From assembly GCA_964518595.1 (NCBI GenBank), contig CAZFHA010000006.1, forward strand, positions 87,504 through 151,503: a stretch of 64,000 nucleotides of DNA, read 5' to 3'. The notes under the pieces were generated by a model. The model was not told the origin of the DNA. It was given only the letters and a program-made list of their open reading frames with translations, and did no database searches. The translations under genes and the position numbers were made by a program. The stretch is from CAZFHA01 sp964518595. GTDB taxonomy: Bacteria > Bacillota > Clostridia > Saccharofermentanales > Saccharofermentanaceae. Below, in pieces: positions 24,001-31,687 of the stretch. Every line of letters begins with the position of its first letter. Position 1 is the first letter of the stretch.

Positions 24001-24025
24001 CGGCATAGAATCTTTCAATTTTCAT
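21005..24025 (-). CDS. lacZ: Beta-galactosidase, LacZ type (GH2)
   Basis: About 1006 residues, the normal length for LacZ-type GH2 enzymes. The jelly-roll sugar-binding domain ('NPAGAYIRDF'), immunoglobulin-like domain and TIM barrel ('GVNRHDSDPYTG', 'AIRTSHYP') are present, as is the C-terminal Bgal small-chain domain. Catalytic acid/base Glu about 444 is in 'SLGNESG' and nucleophile Glu about 516 in 'IQCEYSHAMGN'. It hydrolyses lactose or related beta-galactosides. No signal peptide, so it is cytoplasmic and acts on sugar imported by the ABC system upstream. The ATG at 24025 is best spaced (6 nt) from AAAGGTG. ATG 24028 and GTG 24034 are alternatives. Confidence 0.96.
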   Translation of the reverse strand: MKIERFYADPQILHVGTEPKRSYYIPFAPGQSPFAATRESSTRFQSLAGEWLFLYYPSVSEVGEEFYGHIENKTSLPEFDRLPVPSCWQIHGYDANQYTNVRYPFPFDPPYVPTENPAGAYIRDFDLTAEAAEGENFLVLEGVDSCYYLWVNGQQVGYSQVSHSFSEFRLTEYLKPGSNRIAILVLKWCAGSYLEDQDKFRMSGIFRDLYLLQRPKARLQDYFIKTKFTDDYQTATITIALTTIGAPELTAYLWSPEDVLVAEAKAQGGKFQLTVEKPQLWNAENPCLYRLLIESQGEIIGQSLGLRQIEIQKQVVLLNGKPLKIRGVNRHDSDPYTGFTISREQALVDLQLMKDHNINAIRTSHYPANPWFYELCDTMGFYVMSEADIEAHGVSALYGASQEETFGLIAQDARFDAAIMDRVQINVEQQKNFTSVLFWSLGNESGYGPSFEAAGKWVKAYDSSRLLQYESSIYESFGHKNDLSMLDFYSRMYASPEESENYLTDKSNEKPFIQCEYSHAMGNGPGNLETYYQLTRKYPAYTGGFVWEWCDHAVYRGRTPEGKPIFDYGGDFGEDLHDGNFCVDGLVSPDRKPHPGLLELKNVFRPVRIEKSADGFILWNLFDFTELSEAVYITYEIKDKGTCLGQGTLPTYSLEPGNSLVFELPEAVKDKAKGHVLFRYFSTKGEGQTCLGFDQVALEESSSVGLEDISAALGYCSPTLVGGKINAEETNDTWVFSNEQFRYIFSKSKGNFQSLIRHNQQLVTEPLEFIIWRAPTDNDMYIREQWSKAGYDRAFSRGYQVTLLDQETSKTDSLRFLCQSALVANGVAKILHIETLWEITAEGGISLESKVVVNQDLPVLPRFGLCLKRPLDAEQITYYGLGPNENYRDKHQSSYLDLFSSTVDGLYHDYIKPQENGSHGGCYAVYSQGTVPLLAYSSKPFSFSLSRYSPEQLTKVTHNYALQLEKSLTWCLDYAQTGIGSNSCGPGPETKAVFSEKEFSFHLTLV

Positions 24026-24047
24026 CATTTTCACCTTTTAACCAATC

Positions 24048-24866
24048 TTATTTAATTGAACCAGTCAGGCCATTGGCAAAGTATCTTTGTAAAGCAAAGA
24101 AAATAACAATCGTAGGTATTGTAGCCAAAAGTACGCCTAACATCAAGACACCATAGTCAATAACATAGCCGGAAATTAAATTAGCCACCATCATGGGCAT
24201 TGTTGCCTTGTCATTTGAAAGCATAATAACCTTAGGCCAAAGATAACTGTTCCAAGCATTCATAAAGACAATGGTCATAGCAGCGGCATAGGTGGAAGCC
24301 ATAGTAGGGATATACATCCGAATAAAAATACGTAATTCTCCCAACCCATCAATTCTGGCCGCTTCAATAATGTCCGATGGAAAGGAGCGGGTATTTTGCC
24401 GAAACAGCATAATTAGAAAAGGCGTTGATAATGTCGGTAGAATAAAGCCGACAGTGGAGTTGAGTAAGTTGAGCGAGGAAAACATCTTAAACAAGGGAAT
24501 CATCGTTGCCGCAAAAGGTACCATCATAGCCAACAGCAGCACAGACATGAGTCGATCTTTACTTTTAGTATGATAGACTTCAAAAGCATAACCGGCTATG
24601 GAACAAATAATCAAGGACAATATAGTCAAGGCAATGGCATTTTGAAAGGAATTTTTCATTGCCAAAAATACATCCTGCTGAGCCAAAAGATTCTGGAAAT
24701 TTTTCATCAGTGAAAATCCTGGCAGGAGTTTGCCACCAATAATTTCTACACTACTATTGGTAGCCGATATAGCCATCCAGTAGAGTGGAAAAATCGAAAG
24801 TAATGCCACCAAACTCAGAAAAAAATATTTCCCCAGAGCAGCGATCTTATGTCTCACGGCGATCAC
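24048..24866 (-). CDS. Carbohydrate ABC transporter permease (MalG/LacG type)
   Basis: 272 residues with six helices. The cytoplasmic 'EAARIDGLGELRIFIRMYIP' EAA loop couples to an ATPase. The N-terminal 'LFPLYWM' and 'PLFKMF' regions are typical of CUT1 second permeases. It overlaps the upstream permease by 20 bp. GTG 24866 or GTG 24857 could be the start, the latter better spaced from AGGTG. No ATPase gene is in the operon, so a shared MsmX/UgpC-type ATPase elsewhere is presumably used, as is common in Firmicutes. Confidence 0.9.
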   Translation of the reverse strand: MIAVRHKIAALGKYFFLSLVALLSIFPLYWMAISATNSSVEIIGGKLLPGFSLMKNFQNLLAQQDVFLAMKNSFQNAIALTILSLIICSIAGYAFEVYHTKSKDRLMSVLLLAMMVPFAATMIPLFKMFSSLNLLNSTVGFILPTLSTPFLIMLFRQNTRSFPSDIIEAARIDGLGELRIFIRMYIPTMASTYAAAMTIVFMNAWNSYLWPKVIMLSNDKATMPMMVANLISGYVIDYGVLMLGVLLATIPTIVIFFALQRYFANGLTGSIK

Positions 24867-25737
24867 CTACCTTCATCTGTATCAGTGCCAAAGCCGCTAC
24901 CAGAATTAATACCACAAAGGACATGGCGGCTGCGTAGCCAAACTTAGGTGAATAGACAAAAGAAATTTTATAGATGTAATGTGCTAGGGTGATAGTAGCA
25001 TTCCCCGGCCCCCCATTAGTCAAATTAACCGACTCATCAAATAGCTGCAGTGTGCCATTGGTAGAAATAATAGCCGTTAGCAGTATTACGGGTTTTAATA
25101 GAGGCACTGTAATGGAGAAAAACTGTCGAACACTATTTGCACCGTCAATTTTGGCAGCTTCATAAACCGAGTAATCAATATTTTGAAGTCCGGCTAGATA
25201 AAAGACCATGTTATATCCGGTCCAGCGCCAGATCAGAGCAAGAATAATCACGAAGCGAGCGGTTTCGGGAATACCCAGCCAGTTAATCCGGCTGGTAATA
25301 AAGCCCAAGTTGATTAGAATCGTGTTAATAAATCCATCCACACCAAAAAGAGAACGAAAAATTAGTGCATAAGACACTAAGGAAGTCGCACAGGGCAGAA
25401 AGATAGCGGTTCGAAAGAAACTTCGCCCCTTTAACCTCCGGTCATTTAATAGCGACGCTAACAGCAAGGCCAAAATAAGCATGATAGGTACCTGAACAAC
25501 TAGATAAAGAAAAGTATTAAACAGGGCTTGTTTAAAAACCGGGTCAGCAAATATTCGGACATAATTTGATAGCCCCACCCAATTCATATTACTCCCAACA
25601 CCACTTTGAAGAGACAAGACAAAGGCACTAATCATAGGATAAAAGCTCATCCACGCAATTAATGCGGCGGCGGGGACAATAAATGACCAACCTATTCGAT
25701 TATTTTTTTGGTAAACCGTCCTTTTACCTTTAGCCAC
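24847..25737 (-). CDS. Carbohydrate ABC transporter permease (MalF/LacF type)
   Basis: 296 residues with six helices. The N-terminal 'WSFIVPAAALIAWMSFYP' helix, 'NYVRIFADPVFKQALFNT' and an EAA loop ('EAAKIDGANSVRQFF') identify a CUT1 first permease. I place the start at GTG 25737, 8 nt after GGGAGG. A TTG at 25758 would put the SD inside the gene. With the other permease it forms the channel for a beta-galactoside, judged by the adjacent lacZ. Confidence 0.9.
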   Translation of the reverse strand: MAKGKRTVYQKNNRIGWSFIVPAAALIAWMSFYPMISAFVLSLQSGVGSNMNWVGLSNYVRIFADPVFKQALFNTFLYLVVQVPIMLILALLLASLLNDRRLKGRSFFRTAIFLPCATSLVSYALIFRSLFGVDGFINTILINLGFITSRINWLGIPETARFVIILALIWRWTGYNMVFYLAGLQNIDYSVYEAAKIDGANSVRQFFSITVPLLKPVILLTAIISTNGTLQLFDESVNLTNGGPGNATITLAHYIYKISFVYSPKFGYAAAMSFVVLILVAALALIQMKVGDRRET

Positions 25738-25860
25738 GGTAACATCCTCCCATACCAAAGAATTAGTTCAGGATCAGCCGCTCTATAAGGAACATGCCCT
25801 CATCAAAAGCGGCTAACCCTCCCCTTTAAATTTTTAGGACACCAATGGTTATATGCTAGC

Positions 25861-27189
25861 CTAACCCTGCATTTGGAAAATTACATTTTCTTCTGCCGCT
25901 TTAAGCTCTGTCTCAATATTTCCGCCGGAAATAATATTGGTTAGAGCTACTCCCACAGCATCTCTGGCTTCATAATAAAAAGCCCCGGTAATATTTTTAG
26001 GTACTTTAGAAGCAAAGTCAGTAATGTCTAAAAAGATTTTTTGTCCACCGAAAAATGTCGATGGCTCTGCATAGACCTTACTCTCTGCTGCCGGTAACCA
26101 GGTACTTAAAGCTCCAGAGGAAGGTAGAATTTGCTCATAGAGCGGAACACTGCCGGCAAAGGTTTGGCGAAAAAAGTCCGTTGCCAGAGCCACATCTTTA
26201 CAGTTACTCGTTATAACCCAACTGGAACCGCCATTATTAGAGTAATTGGTTGCTCCGTTTACCCCATCAAGCTTTGGAATGTTAGTCAATCCCCACAGCC
26301 CTGACTGATCGTTGGCAGCCTGAATAGAGCCTAAGATCCAGCAACCATTCAAAGTTCCTGCTACGGTACTGTTATTGAGTGTACCAATGTACTGATCCCA
26401 GTCATTTACTTCTACCATAATTCCCTTCTTAACCAGATCGACATAAATCTCTACCGCTTTCTTTAGAGAATCATTACCCTCAAAGTTTGTGCTGCCATCT
26501 GCTTTAAAAAGGCTGGAACCTGAAGACTGTAGAATCTGCATGATAAGATCAGGCGTTCCGGCTTGGGTTGATAGTAGAGGTTTATTGGTTTTTGCCAAAA
26601 CCTCTTCCCCCAAAGAAATAAAGGTATCCCAGGTAATATCCGTAAAGTCTTCTATTGTAAGTCCGGCTTCCTTTAATACGTCTGTACGAAGGCAAAGAAT
26701 ACTGGCACCGTTGTCAAAGGGCACGCCAAAGTTTTTGCCCTCAACCTGAGAGTAAGCCACTTTAGCCTCTGCAAACTCATCAAAGGCAATGTTTGAATCC
26801 GTTAGGTCGGTAAAAACCTCCGGATAATTGGTGTAATTCTTTTGAAAAGCATTATCCTGCATCAGCAAAATATCTGGCAAAGTATCTAACTTACCGGAAG
26901 TTGCCGCCGTTGTTAACTTGGTCTGCACATCATCCCACTTAACTTCAATGACCTCTAAAACAAACTCCGGATGGGTCTGCTGATAAATCTTTGCCGCCTC
27001 ATTCATGGCATAAACATTAAACGTTGGATCCCAGCACCATACTGTTAACTTTTGAGCCCCGGTAGTTCCTGGATCACTACTTCCTTGGAGCGACCCAGCC
27101 GTAGTCGCCTCATTTCCTCCGGAACTTCCACTACAGGCCGTGACTAGAAGTAAAGCAGCCGCTAATAAAGCTGTCCAAAATTTCTTCAT
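25861..27189 (-). CDS. Sugar ABC transporter substrate-binding lipoprotein
   Basis: 442 residues. Signal peptide with lipobox 'LVTAC' (Cys about 20), a Gly/Ser/Thr linker and a family-1 extracellular solute-binding domain ('LTVWCWDPTFNVYAM', 'PDILLMQDNAF', 'GVPFDNGASILCLRTD'). It captures the sugar outside the membrane and delivers it to the two permeases. The start at ATG 27189 follows GGAGGA by 6 nt. First gene of the transport-lacZ unit, separate from but next to the AraC regulator. Confidence 0.92.
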   Translation of the reverse strand: MKKFWTALLAAALLLVTACSGSSGGNEATTAGSLQGSSDPGTTGAQKLTVWCWDPTFNVYAMNEAAKIYQQTHPEFVLEVIEVKWDDVQTKLTTAATSGKLDTLPDILLMQDNAFQKNYTNYPEVFTDLTDSNIAFDEFAEAKVAYSQVEGKNFGVPFDNGASILCLRTDVLKEAGLTIEDFTDITWDTFISLGEEVLAKTNKPLLSTQAGTPDLIMQILQSSGSSLFKADGSTNFEGNDSLKKAVEIYVDLVKKGIMVEVNDWDQYIGTLNNSTVAGTLNGCWILGSIQAANDQSGLWGLTNIPKLDGVNGATNYSNNGGSSWVITSNCKDVALATDFFRQTFAGSVPLYEQILPSSGALSTWLPAAESKVYAEPSTFFGGQKIFLDITDFASKVPKNITGAFYYEARDAVGVALTNIISGGNIETELKAAEENVIFQMQG

Positions 27190-27207
27190 CTTGATTCCTC
27201 CACTTTT

Positions 27208-27222
27208 ACGAGCTGAGCTCGT
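27208..27222 (-). promoter_or_regulatory. Palindrome in the leader of the sugar-binding protein gene
   Basis: Perfect 7-bp arms around a single base: ACGAGCT-G-AGCTCGT. It lies 19-33 nt before the start codon, between promoter and SD. It could be an operator or a small mRNA hairpin. Confidence 0.45.
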
Positions 27223-27248
27223 CATTATGCACAAACAAAAAATCAAAA

Positions 27249-27272
27249 TAACGCGTTACATTGCCAATTATA
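27249..27272 (-). promoter_or_regulatory. -10 element and TAACGCGTTA palindrome of the lactose operon
   Basis: A perfect TATAAT on the minus strand (27272-27267) lacks a good -35 (AAATCA at 17 bp), as expected if an activator such as the adjacent AraC protein is needed. A 10-bp palindrome TAACGCGTTA (27249-27258) sits at the predicted start of transcription. AATAACGCG also occurs on the minus strand upstream of the araC-type gene near 28415. Confidence 0.45.
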
Positions 27273-27415
27273 ATAATTAAGGCTATTTATGATTTGCTAT
27301 TTTTAACTATTAGCTATTCATTTTCGACTTTTATTTTGCCTAGAAACTAAAATTACCCCAAAGGTCTCCTACTAAAAAGTTACCAGAAGGCCTTGATCAA
27401 AAAATCTTTCACCCA

Positions 27416-28354
27416 TTATCGCCAGCCATCCATGGTATAAACTTTAAAGTTACTGGGATTACGTTTGCTGATTTTTGGCTGGCTACGCCAGCCACTGGGT
27501 GTGAGCCCCATAATGGCTAAAAAATTTCGATTAAAGCTGGAAATAGAGCCAAATCCACAACGTTCCGCAATCACGTAAAGAGAAAGAGCTGTAGTTTGCA
27601 TGAGTGTACAAGCCTCACGGATACGCACATGATTTAGATATTCAAGTGGAGCTACACCTACGCATTCTTGGAAAATTCTGCGAAAGTGACTTTCACTCAT
27701 ATGACAGCAAATTGCCAAGTCTACAATCCTAATCCCCTGATGAAAGGTCTCAGCGACGCGTTGTAAAGCCGGTAAAACTAAAAGTTCTGCTTTACTAAAA
27801 CCCGGCTGAATAAGATCATTCTTTTTCTTCTGTAATCTGAGTATCTCAATTGAAACTGCCATTAAAAGGGCCTGAGAAAAACCGCTGGCGTAGGTATCTG
27901 GATTGCGATTATCTTCTAAAATTCGAATTAACAGTTCCTGAAAAGGCCTTGCATCCTGCCCAGATACAAAAAAAGGATTTTCTTCACCCGTCAATGTATC
28001 TTCCTTTCGGCTATAGCGAAAGTATAAAGCAGGGGAAAAATTCCCCCACAACTTCTTTATATCAAGAAAGATGTATTCCCAGTAGCTCAATTCCCCAGGG
28101 GTGCTGTTCGTAGCATGGGGAATAAAAGCCGGTATCCAAGAGAAGCTTCCTGGCCCATATTCGTACAACTGCTGATCGATGCTAAGTGTTCCCGTTCCTT
28201 GATGGCAAAATCCAATCTCCAAATAGTTATGAAAATGTTCTTGTTCACGATTATCATACTGCCTAATCCAATGATCGCCCAACAAAGTAAAGTAACACGC
28301 TTCCAATGGCATTTCATAATGACGATACTCAAAAATCCGCTTCGTTTTAGGCAT
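27416..28354 (-). CDS. AraC-family regulator of the lactose operon
   Basis: 312 residues. An N-terminal cupin-type sugar-binding domain ('HFHNYLEIGFCHQG', 'PGSFSWIPAFIPHA') precedes two C-terminal helix-turn-helix motifs (about 205-305, 'IVDLAICCHMSESHFRRIF' and 'IAERCGFGSISSFNRNF'). It is expected to bind a galactoside and activate the adjacent operon, read in the same direction. ATG 28354 follows GGAGG by 7 nt. A longer frame from 28384 puts the SD inside the gene. Confidence 0.9.
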   Translation of the reverse strand: MPKTKRIFEYRHYEMPLEACYFTLLGDHWIRQYDNREQEHFHNYLEIGFCHQGTGTLSIDQQLYEYGPGSFSWIPAFIPHATNSTPGELSYWEYIFLDIKKLWGNFSPALYFRYSRKEDTLTGEENPFFVSGQDARPFQELLIRILEDNRNPDTYASGFSQALLMAVSIEILRLQKKKNDLIQPGFSKAELLVLPALQRVAETFHQGIRIVDLAICCHMSESHFRRIFQECVGVAPLEYLNHVRIREACTLMQTTALSLYVIAERCGFGSISSFNRNFLAIMGLTPSGWRSQPKISKRNPSNFKVYTMDGWR

Positions 28355-28474
28355 AAAACAACCTCCAATTTCTTTTTTTAGCACTAACGATAATTAATGA
28401 TATTATCAGTCATCGCGTTATTACCATGCATAGGCCCTTGAAGTAAGGCATGGAACTAGAAATTGGCACACGTA

Positions 28475-28512
28475 GAAACAGAGCTACCTGAATCTCCAGG
28501 CGGCTCTGTTTC
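28475..28512 (-). terminator. Strong stem-loop downstream of the beta-helix surface protein
   Basis: A perfect 10-bp stem (28475-28484 with 28503-28512) with an additional inner CCTG/CAGG stem. No T-run follows on the minus strand, so terminator function is tentative. Confidence 0.4.
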
Positions 28513-28579
28513 ACTATAGTTAATGGTGTGGTTGTTTAATTAGGGAAATACCCTTGGCAGGGCATATGAGGGGAGTATA

Positions 28580-31500
28580 TTACTTCGTAATGCTCACAAG
28601 ACTATTCAAGGTGTTCTGGTGGTTAATCTTAATATCCTCAATCGAAAAATCTATAGCCGCCTTATTCCGAAACGTGCTACCGGATTTAGGCTGACCCACC
28701 TTAAATGTTAGATTTACTTTATTCTGGTAAGCAAAACCCTTGGGTACCTTAGGAAAATATAAAACAATCTCAGTTAGCTGTTCACCGGTGCCTAAATCAG
28801 GAGCCCGGAGCGAAAAGGCTTCATTGGCCTTTATATCTTTTTTGAGAGTCTGGTTCTTCTTAGAGGTAGTCGAGTAACGAATTTCGTACTTGATATTTGA
28901 GCCCTTGGTAAAAGCTGGAATCTGACCAGAAAGGAAGGTCAAACCATCTGCCGGAATAAAGGAAATCGCAAATTCCTCTACCTCGTCAGCATAAGGGTTG
29001 CTAATTCCTTGAAGTGTATAGGTAATAGTATCTCCAACAGATACCTCTAGCTGTCCAGGTTCGATCTTAAAAGTCGGTGTAGGTGTTGGACGATCTGTAG
29101 GTACGGGCGTCGGTTCTGGAGTCACGGTAGGGGTTAGTGTGGGTGTAGGCGATACCGTAGGTTTAGCAGTGGGAGTAGGTGTAACCGTCTCTGTCGGAGT
29201 TGGCGTCTGATTCAACTGCCATAAGGCATAAAGGGTCATGTCAGCCTTGACCCGATCTTGAGAAAAATTCCAGCGTTCCTTACCCTCCATGTCCTTATAC
29301 CAACCTAAGAAAAGATAGCCCGGATATACTGGAATTATTGCAGGCGCAGTAAGTAAACTATTGTAAATTACCTTATCTTGGTACTCATAGGTAGCACCCA
29401 TAGGATCAAACTCTACAGTATAGGTAATATCCTCCCAAACTGCGAAGAGAGTCACGTTATCATTCAGGGTAATAGTTGCCCCAGGAAGGTAGAAGGAACC
29501 TGACCCATTAGCAGCTGTAGCCCACCCCTTTAATTGCTTGCCCGTAGGAGCTTGTAAGTTAGTAGATTTTAAAATATTCAAGTTATTTCCAGGAGCGTTT
29601 ACTTCATAGTAGATATCAGAATCTGCGTCAGGTAAATAATTGCGACCATCAAAACTACCGACAGGCAAATTGATCCAAGAACCACCATTAGCCTGGTAAC
29701 GAATCCATGCACTCTCAGTTGCTCCCAGATCACCGGGTGTAGTCCGTACATAACCTCTTTGGTCTAAGGTAAAATAAGCCACATCACTTCTCTGATCGGC
29801 AATCCCCTCGGGAAGTAAGGAGACGGTAGGAACGTAGTAAAAAGTGTTGTTCAAAGAACTTAGGGGATTCCCAGCATAGTCCTTGGTAAAGTTAGACCAA
29901 AACCTTGGTGTCGCTGATCCAAAAACAGCTTCAGGAGTATGTAGGGTGTTTGTGCCGTTATCAAGGCCTAAGTTCCCACCTAAATCAATGATCTGGTCAG
30001 CTTCCAAAGTAGCAATATTATCATAAGCGCTATTGTTTTCGGAAGAGGGGATCACAAGCTGAGAAATAACCGCTGAATTCCCAACAATAATATTATTATG
30101 AAGCGTGTACTCTGACGCACGTCCTGGATTACTCATCTGAACACCCAAGGCCCCACCTCTGGCCGAGAGTAAATCACCATAAGCAGCGTTCAGGGTGAAG
30201 GTAGAATTATCAATTGCTAATGCCGTATTATCCGAGAGCTGAATCGCCCCACCGGCAGAATCCATAGCCAGAGCGGAATGGAAATTACCGAAAGCTCGGT
30301 TACTGTAGAATGTAGAATTAATAATTTGGTGTGTCCTCTGACCATTAGGACTCTCAATAAAAAGTGCACCGCCATCATCATAAGCTTGATTATAAGCAAA
30401 AGTAGTACGAGAAATTGATAAATTAGTAGTAATGCTTGCTGTATTTTCTAATGCAAAAGCGCCACCGTCTGCCTTCTCACCAGCGCTGTCCAAAACTTGG
30501 TTTCCCAACAAATAACTGGATTTGATCTCAAAAGTTCCACCAAAATCTTTAAGACTAATAGCACCGCCTCTGGCAGTTGATCGGTTATTTAGGAATACCG
30601 AATTATTAACCGAGTAGGATTCAACTTGACTCTCTCCCTGAAGAAAGAGAGCACCACCGCCTTGGCTGGTATTTGTGTTTACATTATTATTAAAATAGCA
30701 ATAAGCAATAGACAAGCCTTTCGTAAGGTAACTGGCATCAATAGCACCGCTAAAGCCGCCGCTATTAGCAATAAAGTTACTTCTATAAACCGATAAGTAG
30801 GTATTACCACCAGCAATAACCCGGATAGCACTGTTATTATTGGCACGCAAAACCACATTATAAAGATAGAGCTGTCCGTCAATTAATTCAATTCCGCCTT
30901 GAGCAAGTTGACCTTCCTCTAAATAACCGGTGTCTTCATTGATAACAAGTCCACCGTCAAGGGTGATATTTCTAAGCTGAATAGAAAAGTTACTCTGACT
31001 TTCTATACTAAAATGACGAGAACCGGGAGCCGCCACTAAGGTCTTTGAGCTACCGTCTTCTTGGATACCGTCAATCACAATATCATAAGGCAGATCGAGC
31101 CCATGTAAGCTAATTACCTGAGGTAAAGCAGTAGGAAAGCTTTCACTTAGGGATATATACAAGTCTCCGCTGGCAGCAGCAATCGTAGCTACCAAATCCT
31201 CTACAGAATCAACTGTCACCGCACCGGAGCTGGGCAGTGAGGCTGAAGGTAATGACTCTACCTCGCTTGACTCTGTCTCGGAAGAGCTAGAAGGAGAGGA
31301 ACTGCTCTCACTATCTAAAGTAAAAGACGCACTGGGAGTTGAAAAATCTGAAGACTCAATGGTCTCGCTACTCGCAAAAGTATCCAAAATCAGTTGATCT
31401 TCATTGCCCCCGGGAACCGTAAAATCATCTGCAACCGACACCTCGGGAAACTGAGCTTCCAAAGTCGAATCAGAAGTTGAAATCTCGTCTGCTACGCCGT

Positions 31501-31639
31501 CAACTCCAACGATACCACTTTCGGCGGTACCTGAAATAGCTGCAGACAGCCCCACCTGATTCCAAAATATAACCACGGCCAGAAGGGCAGCCAGAGCAGC
31601 CATCCCTCTCTTGGTATACTTCTTAAAAGCGTTAAACAT
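28580..31639 (-). CDS. Secreted beta-helix surface protein with one Listeria-Bacteroides repeat
   Basis: About 1019 residues. A signal sequence or membrane helix is at about 10-35. A Ser/Glu/Thr-rich stretch (about 50-140) is followed by a right-handed beta-helix (about 150-560) marked by repeated Asn-rich turns and 'GGAL/GGAI' rungs ('SQGGGALFLQG', 'ARGGAISLKD', 'DDGGALFIES'). An InlB-type beta-grasp region follows ('YTVEFDPMGATYEY', 'YPGYLFLGWYKD'), then a Pro/Thr-rich spacer with many T-P repeats and a C-terminal beta-sandwich. No LPxTG motif is present, so attachment is unclear. The start at ATG 31639 follows AAGGTG. It lies 48 bp after the membrane-tethered sigma factor gene and is probably in its operon. 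Confidence 0.8.
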   Translation of the reverse strand: MFNAFKKYTKRGMAALAALLAVVIFWNQVGLSAAISGTAESGIVGVDGVADEISTSDSTLEAQFPEVSVADDFTVPGGNEDQLILDTFASSETIESSDFSTPSASFTLDSESSSSPSSSSETESSEVESLPSASLPSSGAVTVDSVEDLVATIAAASGDLYISLSESFPTALPQVISLHGLDLPYDIVIDGIQEDGSSKTLVAAPGSRHFSIESQSNFSIQLRNITLDGGLVINEDTGYLEEGQLAQGGIELIDGQLYLYNVVLRANNNSAIRVIAGGNTYLSVYRSNFIANSGGFSGAIDASYLTKGLSIAYCYFNNNVNTNTSQGGGALFLQGESQVESYSVNNSVFLNNRSTARGGAISLKDFGGTFEIKSSYLLGNQVLDSAGEKADGGAFALENTASITTNLSISRTTFAYNQAYDDGGALFIESPNGQRTHQIINSTFYSNRAFGNFHSALAMDSAGGAIQLSDNTALAIDNSTFTLNAAYGDLLSARGGALGVQMSNPGRASEYTLHNNIIVGNSAVISQLVIPSSENNSAYDNIATLEADQIIDLGGNLGLDNGTNTLHTPEAVFGSATPRFWSNFTKDYAGNPLSSLNNTFYYVPTVSLLPEGIADQRSDVAYFTLDQRGYVRTTPGDLGATESAWIRYQANGGSWINLPVGSFDGRNYLPDADSDIYYEVNAPGNNLNILKSTNLQAPTGKQLKGWATAANGSGSFYLPGATITLNDNVTLFAVWEDITYTVEFDPMGATYEYQDKVIYNSLLTAPAIIPVYPGYLFLGWYKDMEGKERWNFSQDRVKADMTLYALWQLNQTPTPTETVTPTPTAKPTVSPTPTLTPTVTPEPTPVPTDRPTPTPTFKIEPGQLEVSVGDTITYTLQGISNPYADEVEEFAISFIPADGLTFLSGQIPAFTKGSNIKYEIRYSTTSKKNQTLKKDIKANEAFSLRAPDLGTGEQLTEIVLYFPKVPKGFAYQNKVNLTFKVGQPKSGSTFRNKAAIDFSIEDIKINHQNTLNSLVSITK

Positions 31640-31687
31640 ATTCACACCTTTTCCTCCCACCTGCCAAGAATCTCTTCATGGATAAAA

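Noticed and set aside
28580..31639. Dense minus-strand repeats considered as a CRISPR-like array
   Set aside because: The repetition comes from beta-helix rungs and Thr-Pro codons inside one long reading frame. There are no uniform repeats or spacers.
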